Of a DNA stretch of 17,921 bases, positions 13,965 to 17,921 are shown piece by piece. Numbering within the stretch: the stretch's first letter is position 1; every line of letters starts with the position of its first letter. The DNA lies in NCBI GenBank assembly GCA_022702195.1, contig JAKONB010000305.1, positions 1 to 17,921 of the forward strand, read 5' to 3'. Source of the stretch: Beijerinckiaceae bacterium. GTDB lineage: Bacteria > Pseudomonadota > Alphaproteobacteria > Rhizobiales > Beijerinckiaceae. The notes below the pieces were generated by a model. The model was given only the letters and a program-made list of their open reading frames with translations, searched no databases and was not told the origin of the DNA. Position numbers and translations under genes: made by a program.

Positions 13965-14417
13965 TCAGACCCTTCCCTTCGTGAACCGCCGGAACGCGTC
14001 CAGCGTCTCCGCGCTCACATGGTGCTCGATCCCCTCCGCATCGCGGCGCGCGGTCTCCGCGCTCACCCCGAGGGCACGGAGGAACTGCTCGACGATGCGG
14101 TGACGCTCGCGGCTCTGCACCGCGAGGGCCTGTCCGGTCTCGGTGAGGAACACGCCCCGATAGGGGCGCTGCTGCACCAGACCGTCCTCGGCCAGGCGCT
14201 TGAGCATCTTGGCCACCGTCGGCTGGGCGACGCCGAGGCGGGCGGCGATATCCACCTGCCGCGCCTCGCCGCCATCCCCGATGAGGTCGGCGATCAGCTC
14301 GACGTAATCCTCGACGAGTTCGAGCCGCCGGGCCTCGCGGGCCTGCCGGAAACTCTCGACATGCACGTCGGCATCGATGAGCGGCGCTTCGGGCACGGAT
14401 CGCGTCGTTTCCCGCAT
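13965..14417 (-). CDS. mntR: Manganese-responsive transcriptional regulator MntR (DtxR family)
   Basis: The predicted 150-aa protein is the usual length of proteobacterial MntR. Residues about 20-45 (SFRQAREARRLELVEDYVEL) form the first helix. The winged helix-turn-helix (about 51-95) contains GEARQVDIAARLGVAQPTVA and then MLKRLAEDGLV, with wing residues PYRGVFLTETG. The metal-binding/dimerisation half includes Glu104, His106 and Glu110 in SRERHRIVEQFL, and AEGIEHHVS near the end. With bound Mn(II) such proteins repress manganese uptake genes and sometimes activate export genes. No mntH or other transporter is in this window, so its targets lie elsewhere. ATG 14417 is chosen at MRETTRSVPEAP; GGGAG lies about 13 bases upstream, slightly far. 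The open frame reaches 14606, into the LysR gene, and that extension is not conserved. Confidence 0.92.
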   Translation of the reverse strand: MRETTRSVPEAPLIDADVHVESFRQAREARRLELVEDYVELIADLIGDGGEARQVDIAARLGVAQPTVAKMLKRLAEDGLVQQRPYRGVFLTETGQALAVQSRERHRIVEQFLRALGVSAETARRDAEGIEHHVSAETLDAFRRFTKGRV

Positions 14418-14475
14418 CTGGCTGGCGATCTCCCGCTTCTGGGACGCGCCCGATGGGCGTCCGCTTGCCCTGCTG

Positions 14476-14513
14476 TGTAGTCCAGGCCCGGCCTGGGAGG
14501 GGAGCCCTCTACA
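14476..14513. promoter_or_regulatory. Palindrome cluster upstream of mntR
   Basis: CCAGGCC-C-GGCCTGG (14482-14496) is a perfect 15-bp palindrome. It is followed directly by GAGGG-GAG-CCCTC (14497-14509), and both are flanked by TGTA (14476-14479) and TACA (14510-14513). It lies in the 124-bp gap between the LysR gene stop and the mntR start, about 60 bases before mntR. It could be an operator, an RNA structure in the mntR leader, or the terminator of the LysR gene without a T-run. Confidence 0.35.
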
Positions 14514-14541
14514 TGGCCGGATCGCGTGATGGAGCCGAAAT

Positions 14542-15429
14542 CTAGGCGCGAAGATGCGCCACGAAATCCTGGGCGAAAGCCGGCAGGGCGTCCAGCGACC
14601 GCACACATATCGTAAGATCCCGCGCCGCCCAAGGGTCGAGGAGCGGCACCACGGCGATCGCCATCGCTCGGGCGACCCGGCGCGCGGTGGTCTCCGGAAC
14701 GATCCCGAGACCCACCCCGCATTCCACCAGCCGACACACCGCGTCGAAGCTGCGCAGCTGCACGCGCAGACGCATCGGCGGACGCCCGGTGCGGGCCGCC
14801 TTGTCGGCGAGGAAACGGGTCAGCGCGCTGGTCCGGTCGAGGCCGACGAGATCGTGATCGATCACGTCGGCGAACGCGATGCCCTCCCGGCCGGCGAAGG
14901 CATGGCCGGCGCTGACCACCACCACGAAGCGGTCCTGCCGGAACGGATAGGTCTCGAGGGCGCCCGTATCCACGGTGCCGGCGACGATGCCGAGATCGGC
15001 CGCCCCTTCCGCCACCAGCCCGACGATCTCGTCCGAGGTCCGCTCCTCGATATCGACGCTGACCCCGGCCTGCCGGGCCAGGAAGGCACTGAGCACCTCG
15101 GGCAGGAACTCCGTGAGGGCGTTGGTGTTCGACAGGACACGGATCTGTCCCACCGTCCCGCCGGAGAACGCCGCCAGATCCTCCTGCATGCGGTCGATGC
15201 GGTCGAGGATCCCGCGCGCATGGGTGAGCAGGCTGCGTCCGGCCGGCGTCGCGATCACGCCCTGGCGCGTGCGGGTGAGGAGGGCGGCTCCCAGCGTCTC
15301 CTCCATGGCGCGGATGCGCACCGAGGCCGCCGCCAGGGCGAGGTTGGCCCGGCCGGCTCCATGGGTGATCGACCCGGCCTCGACCACGTGACGGAACAGG
15401 CCGAGATCGACCAGGTCGAAGCGCATCAT
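14542..15429 (-). CDS. LysR-type transcriptional regulator
   Basis: The predicted protein is 295 aa, the normal LysR length. The N-terminal winged helix-turn-helix (residues about 5-60) reads FDLVDLGLFRHVVEAGSITH, then LALAAASVRIRAMEETLG and the TPAGRSLL wing. The effector-binding domain (about 85-295) has IRVLSNTNALTEFLPEVLSA, AAGVDLGI-like AEGAADLGIVAG, and VECGVGLGIVPE. Such proteins sense a small molecule and usually regulate a neighbouring gene; the effector is unknown. ATG 15429 is chosen because TGAGAT lies about nine bases upstream; the next codon is also ATG, and a GTG at 15456 lacks support. It is divergent from ftsB with only 62 bp between starts, and mntR follows on the same strand 124 bp downstream. 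Control of ftsB or pdh genes is possible but not shown. Confidence 0.9.
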   Translation of the reverse strand: MMRFDLVDLGLFRHVVEAGSITHGAGRANLALAAASVRIRAMEETLGAALLTRTRQGVIATPAGRSLLTHARGILDRIDRMQEDLAAFSGGTVGQIRVLSNTNALTEFLPEVLSAFLARQAGVSVDIEERTSDEIVGLVAEGAADLGIVAGTVDTGALETYPFRQDRFVVVVSAGHAFAGREGIAFADVIDHDLVGLDRTSALTRFLADKAARTGRPPMRLRVQLRSFDAVCRLVECGVGLGIVPETTARRVARAMAIAVVPLLDPWAARDLTICVRSLDALPAFAQDFVAHLRA

Positions 15430-15491
15430 GCAGCGGATCTCACACGCAATCTCCACAAGGATTTTTTAACCCTGAACCGGGATGGTGAGGC
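15430..15491. promoter_or_regulatory. 62-bp divergent promoter region, LysR gene / ftsB
   Basis: This short spacer between divergent starts must hold the LysR promoter and probably one for ftsB. It contains an AT-rich core GGATTTTTTAACC (about 15459-15471). No clear T-N11-A LysR box with inverted arms is seen by eye, and promoter hexamers cannot be assigned confidently. Confidence 0.4.
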
Positions 15492-15803
15492 ATGGTTGTT
15501 CGTCGCCGCGTCCGTTCCGTCCTGATGCCCCTCGGCCTCTACGCCGTATCGGGCCTCGTCGTCGGCTATTTCGTGCACCAGGCCGAGAGCGGCAACCGCG
15601 GCCTCGAGGCCAAGCGGGCCCTGAAGATCCAGGCCTACGGCCTCAACACCGAGCTGGTGGCCGCCAAGGCCGAGCGGGCCGTCTGGGAGCACAGGGTGGC
15701 GCTGCTGCGCAGCGACCAGATCGACCGCGACCTCCTCGAAGAGCGCGCCCGCGTGGTGCTCGGACGAGTTCACGCCAACGACGTCGTCATCATCGCTCCG
15801 TAA
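15492..15803 (+). CDS. ftsB: Septum formation initiator FtsB/DivIC family protein
   Basis: The predicted 103-aa bitopic inner-membrane protein has a basic cytoplasmic start (MVVRRRVRS), one transmembrane helix (about 10-27: VLMPLGLYAVSGLVVGYF) and a periplasmic coiled coil (about 33-72, including LKIQAYGLNTELVAAKAERA). The C-terminal segment LLEERARVVLGRVHANDVVI matches the family's 'D.(L/I)EE.AR..LG....DE' motif. FtsB with FtsL and FtsQ links early and late divisome proteins at the septum. The same gene sits directly upstream of pdhA in other Methylobacterium and Rhizobiales genomes as I recall, which supports the assignment. The ATG has only GAGG immediately before it, a poor spacing; ATG 15525 is an alternative but would cut into the membrane helix. 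A 153-bp gap separates it from pdhA. Confidence 0.88.
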   Translation: MVVRRRVRSVLMPLGLYAVSGLVVGYFVHQAESGNRGLEAKRALKIQAYGLNTELVAAKAERAVWEHRVALLRSDQIDRDLLEERARVVLGRVHANDVVIIAP

Positions 15804-15956
15804 GCCCACGGACGCACATCGCCCGTATCGCGTTTCGGTCCGGAGCGAGACCGTTGATCCCTGACAACTCGCCCGATCTGTCGGTGCGCCGCCCTCGCTT
15901 TCCCAAAATCCGTGCCTTAAACCGGGGACAGAAGAGACGTTCCGGGGAGAGCGCCG

Positions 15957-17054
15957 ATGGATGCCGCGAACGAGGCGGGTCAGGGCAAGTCTGATCAAAT
16001 CAAAGCTGATCAGGCCCAAGCCGATTCGAAGACAGCCGGGGCGAACAGCGCGACTGCACATGCGCCGGCGCCGAATACGCCGCAATTCACCCGCGAAGAA
16101 GATCTTCACGCCTATCACGAAATGCTTCTGATCCGCCGCTTCGAGGAGAAGGCGGGCCAACTCTACGGCATGGGCCTGATCGGCGGCTTCTGTCACCTCT
16201 ATATCGGCCAGGAAGCGGTCGTGATCGGCATGCAGATGGCCTCCATCGCGGGCGATCAGGTCATCACCGGTTATCGCGACCACGGCCACATGCTCGCCTG
16301 CGGCATGGACCCGAAGGGCGTCATGGCCGAACTGACCGGGCGCCGCGGCGGCTACAGCCGCGGCAAGGGCGGCTCGATGCACATGTTCAGCCGCGAGAAG
16401 CAGTTTTTCGGCGGCCACGGCATCGTCGGCGCGCAGGTCTCGCTCGGCACCGGTCTCGGCTTCGCCGACGCCTATAAGAAGAACGGCCATGTCAGCCTGA
16501 CCTATATGGGCGACGGGGCGGCCAATCAGGGCCAGGTGTACGAGAGCTTCAACATGGCGCAGCTCTGGAAGCTGCCCGTGGTCTACGTCATCGAGAACAA
16601 CCGCTACGCCATGGGCACGTCCGTGGCCCGCGCCTCGGCGCAGACGGACTTCTCCAAGCGCGGCATCTCGTTCGGTATCCCCGGCGAGCAGGTGGACGGC
16701 ATGGATGTCCGCACCGTGCGCGAGGCGGCCGCCCGAGCCATCGACCACGCCCGCTCCGGCGAGGGTCCCTACATCCTCGAGATGCAAACCTACCGTTACC
16801 GCGGCCATTCCATGTCCGATCCGGCCAAGTACCGGACCAAGGACGAAGTCTCGAAGATGCGCGACGAGCACGACCCGATCGAGATGGTGCGCAAGCGCCT
16901 GATCGAAGCGCATGGGGTGTCGGAGGCCGACCTCAAGGCGACCGACGCGAAGGTGCGCGAGGCGGTGAGCGACGCGGCGGAATTCGCGACCCACGATCCC
17001 GAGCCGGATCCCGCCGAGCTCTGGACCGATATCCTCCTGGAGGCGCGGGCCTGA
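15957..17054 (+). CDS. pdhA: Pyruvate dehydrogenase E1 component, alpha subunit
   Basis: The predicted 365-aa cytoplasmic protein forms, with E1 beta, the thiamine-diphosphate enzyme that decarboxylates pyruvate and acetylates the lipoyl group. The TPP/Mg motif spans residues 185-215, from GDGAANQG to VIENN. The loop YRYRGHSMSDP (279-289) corresponds to the phosphorylation loop of mitochondrial E1 alpha. GGFCHLYIGQEAV and RDHGHMLACG are also typical of the branched-chain/PDH E1 alpha family. Residues 1-43 are an Ala/Lys/Gln/Asp-rich extension, probably flexible, with more AT-rich codons and two TGATCA sites 17 bp apart. ATG 15957 follows GGGGAGA (15944-15950) by six bases. The 153-bp leader upstream probably contains the pdh promoter. 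pdhB follows after 150 bp. Confidence 0.96.
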   Translation: MDAANEAGQGKSDQIKADQAQADSKTAGANSATAHAPAPNTPQFTREEDLHAYHEMLLIRRFEEKAGQLYGMGLIGGFCHLYIGQEAVVIGMQMASIAGDQVITGYRDHGHMLACGMDPKGVMAELTGRRGGYSRGKGGSMHMFSREKQFFGGHGIVGAQVSLGTGLGFADAYKKNGHVSLTYMGDGAANQGQVYESFNMAQLWKLPVVYVIENNRYAMGTSVARASAQTDFSKRGISFGIPGEQVDGMDVRTVREAAARAIDHARSGEGPYILEMQTYRYRGHSMSDPAKYRTKDEVSKMRDEHDPIEMVRKRLIEAHGVSEADLKATDAKVREAVSDAAEFATHDPEPDPAELWTDILLEARA

Positions 17055-17204
17055 GCCCTGGCCGAGCCGTATGCGCGCCCCCGTTCTGTCCGACCGTCAC
17101 CAGCCGGAACGGGACGCGCTCCTTGAAAGACTGAGAGCCGATCCCGTCCCGGCGGGCTCGCTCCAGGGCCGCCCGCTTCATCCTCGATCGACGACGAGTA
17201 CCTC
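17055..17204 (+). other. 150-bp pdhA-pdhB spacer
   Basis: No convincing gene is present. A plus-strand ORF from ATG 17071 runs 50 codons and overlaps the pdhB start out of frame, but has no family character. CCCGTTC (17080-17086) pairs with GAACGGG (17107-17113), forming a stem with a 20-base loop and no T-run, so it is not an obvious terminator. It may be an RNA-processing or stability element. Confidence 0.4.
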
Positions 17205-17921
17205 ATGGCGACCGACATCCTGATGCCCGCCCTGTCTCCGACCATGGAGGAGGGAAAGCTCGCCAAATGGCTGAAGAAGGAGGGCGACCCGGTGAAATCC
17301 GGCGACGTCCTGGCCGAGATCGAGACCGACAAGGCGACGATGGAGGTCGAGGCCATCGACGAGGGCGTGATCGCCAAGATCCTCGTCGAGGAGGGCACGG
17401 AGGGCGTGAAGGTCAACACGCCGATCGCCATCATCGCCGCCGACGGGGAGGATGTCGCCGCCGCCGCCGCGGCGGGCGGCCAATCGAAGGCCAACGGCGC
17501 CGATACCTCGGCCCAGCCCGCCCCGACCCCGACGATGCAGGCCGAGGGGCAGGCTTCGGCTCCGGCCGCCACGGCCAAGACCGGCGACGACAAGCCGAAC
17601 GCCCCGGCCGCCCCGGCGGTGATCACCGCCAAGGCGCCTGCGCCGGTGATGGCGGAATTCCCGGAAGGGACCGAGATGGTCACCACGACCGTCCGCGAGG
17701 CGCTCCGCGATGCCATGGCCGAGGAGATGCGCCGCGAGGATTCGGTCTTCGTGATGGGCGAGGAAGTCGCCGAATACCAGGGCGCCTACAAGGTCACCCA
17801 GGGCCTGCTGCAGGAATTCGGCGCCCGCCGCGTGGTCGATACGCCGATCACCGAGCATGGCTTTGCCGGCATCGCGGCCGGTGCCGCCTTCACCGGCCTG
17901 CGCCCCATCGTCGAGTTCATG
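17205..17921 (+). CDS. pdhB: Pyruvate dehydrogenase E1 component, beta subunit with N-terminal lipoyl domain (partial)
   Basis: The first 239 codons are present and the gene runs off the window. Residues 1-78 are a biotinyl/lipoyl domain (ATDILMPALSPTMEEGKLAK, then EIETDKATMEVEA) with Lys43 as the lipoylation site. An Ala/Pro-rich flexible linker follows (about 80-145). The E1 beta catalytic domain starts with TTTVREALRDAMAEEM and contains VFVMGEEVAEYQGAYKVTQG with the conserved Glu that contacts TPP. It continues through DTPITEHGFAGIAAGAAF, the E1 beta signature. A lipoyl domain on E1 beta is known from Zymomonas and Rhizobiales. The start ATG 17205 has only a weak upstream GAG (GACGAGTACCTC). 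It is co-directional with pdhA after a 150-bp spacer; pdhC (E2) probably follows. Confidence 0.95.
   Translation, partial: MATDILMPALSPTMEEGKLAKWLKKEGDPVKSGDVLAEIETDKATMEVEAIDEGVIAKILVEEGTEGVKVNTPIAIIAADGEDVAAAAAAGGQSKANGADTSAQPAPTPTMQAEGQASAPAATAKTGDDKPNAPAAPAVITAKAPAPVMAEFPEGTEMVTTTVREALRDAMAEEMRREDSVFVMGEEVAEYQGAYKVTQGLLQEFGARRVVDTPITEHGFAGIAAGAAFTGLRPIVEFM

Noticed and set aside
15836..15853. CGGTC/GACCG hairpin after ftsB as a terminator
   Set aside because: The stem is only 5 bp and no T-run follows.
15426..16994. 522-aa minus-strand ORF over ftsB and pdhA
   Set aside because: It is antisense to strongly conserved pdhA and ftsB, and its composition is typical of reverse-strand shadows.

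Overview
The window is GC-rich DNA from an alphaproteobacterium, most likely Methylobacteriaceae (Methylobacterium/Methylorubrum) or a close Rhizobiales relative. This rests on the strong G/C third-position bias (which also creates very long antisense ORFs), the order ftsB - pdhA - pdhB with a lipoyl domain fused to the pyruvate dehydrogenase E1 beta subunit, and a proteobacterial MntR. The genus is inferred from remembered gene order, not from a search.

Layout. Bases 1-1810 hold the tail of an unidentified basic protein with a strong terminator, a YegP-like DUF1508 protein, a secreted Arg/Tyr/Gly repeat protein with its own terminator, a 41-residue one-helix membrane protein, and a YciA-type acyl-CoA thioesterase. 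Bases 1811-2971 (minus strand) encode a zinc-ribbon/zincin metallopeptidase, tail to tail with the thioesterase. After a 407-bp divergent gap, bases 3379-10075 form a tight three-gene operon with 4-bp stop/start overlaps: transglutaminase-DUF2126 protein, circularly permuted ATP-grasp/alpha-E fusion, and a second transglutaminase-like protein. Only 87 bp later, on the same strand, comes a second compact set (10163-13245): acyl carrier protein, AMP-forming acyl-ACP/CoA ligase and PLP fold-type III decarboxylase. This trio resembles the one that accompanies exosortase A (PEP-CTERM) loci, but no exosortase is present here. A 22-codon leader-like ORF overlapping an unrecognised 189-aa protein follows (13314-13948). 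Then come minus-strand mntR and a LysR regulator, and finally plus-strand ftsB, pdhA and the start of pdhB, which runs off the window.

How the genes may work together. The transglutaminase/ATP-grasp/alpha-E set is a conserved but functionally uncharacterised assembly thought to make and trim amide or isopeptide bonds on a peptide or small molecule. The divergent metallopeptidase is a plausible accessory. The ACP-ligase-decarboxylase trio has the logic of loading an acid (perhaps an amino acid) on a carrier and decarboxylating it there to an amine. Side by side, the two sets could form one amine-making and amide-joining pathway. That is the most interesting hypothesis in the window and is inference. 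The remaining genes (thioesterase, manganese regulator, cell-division and pyruvate dehydrogenase genes) are ordinary chromosomal housekeeping. I see no insertion sequence, phage, CRISPR, tRNA or rRNA.
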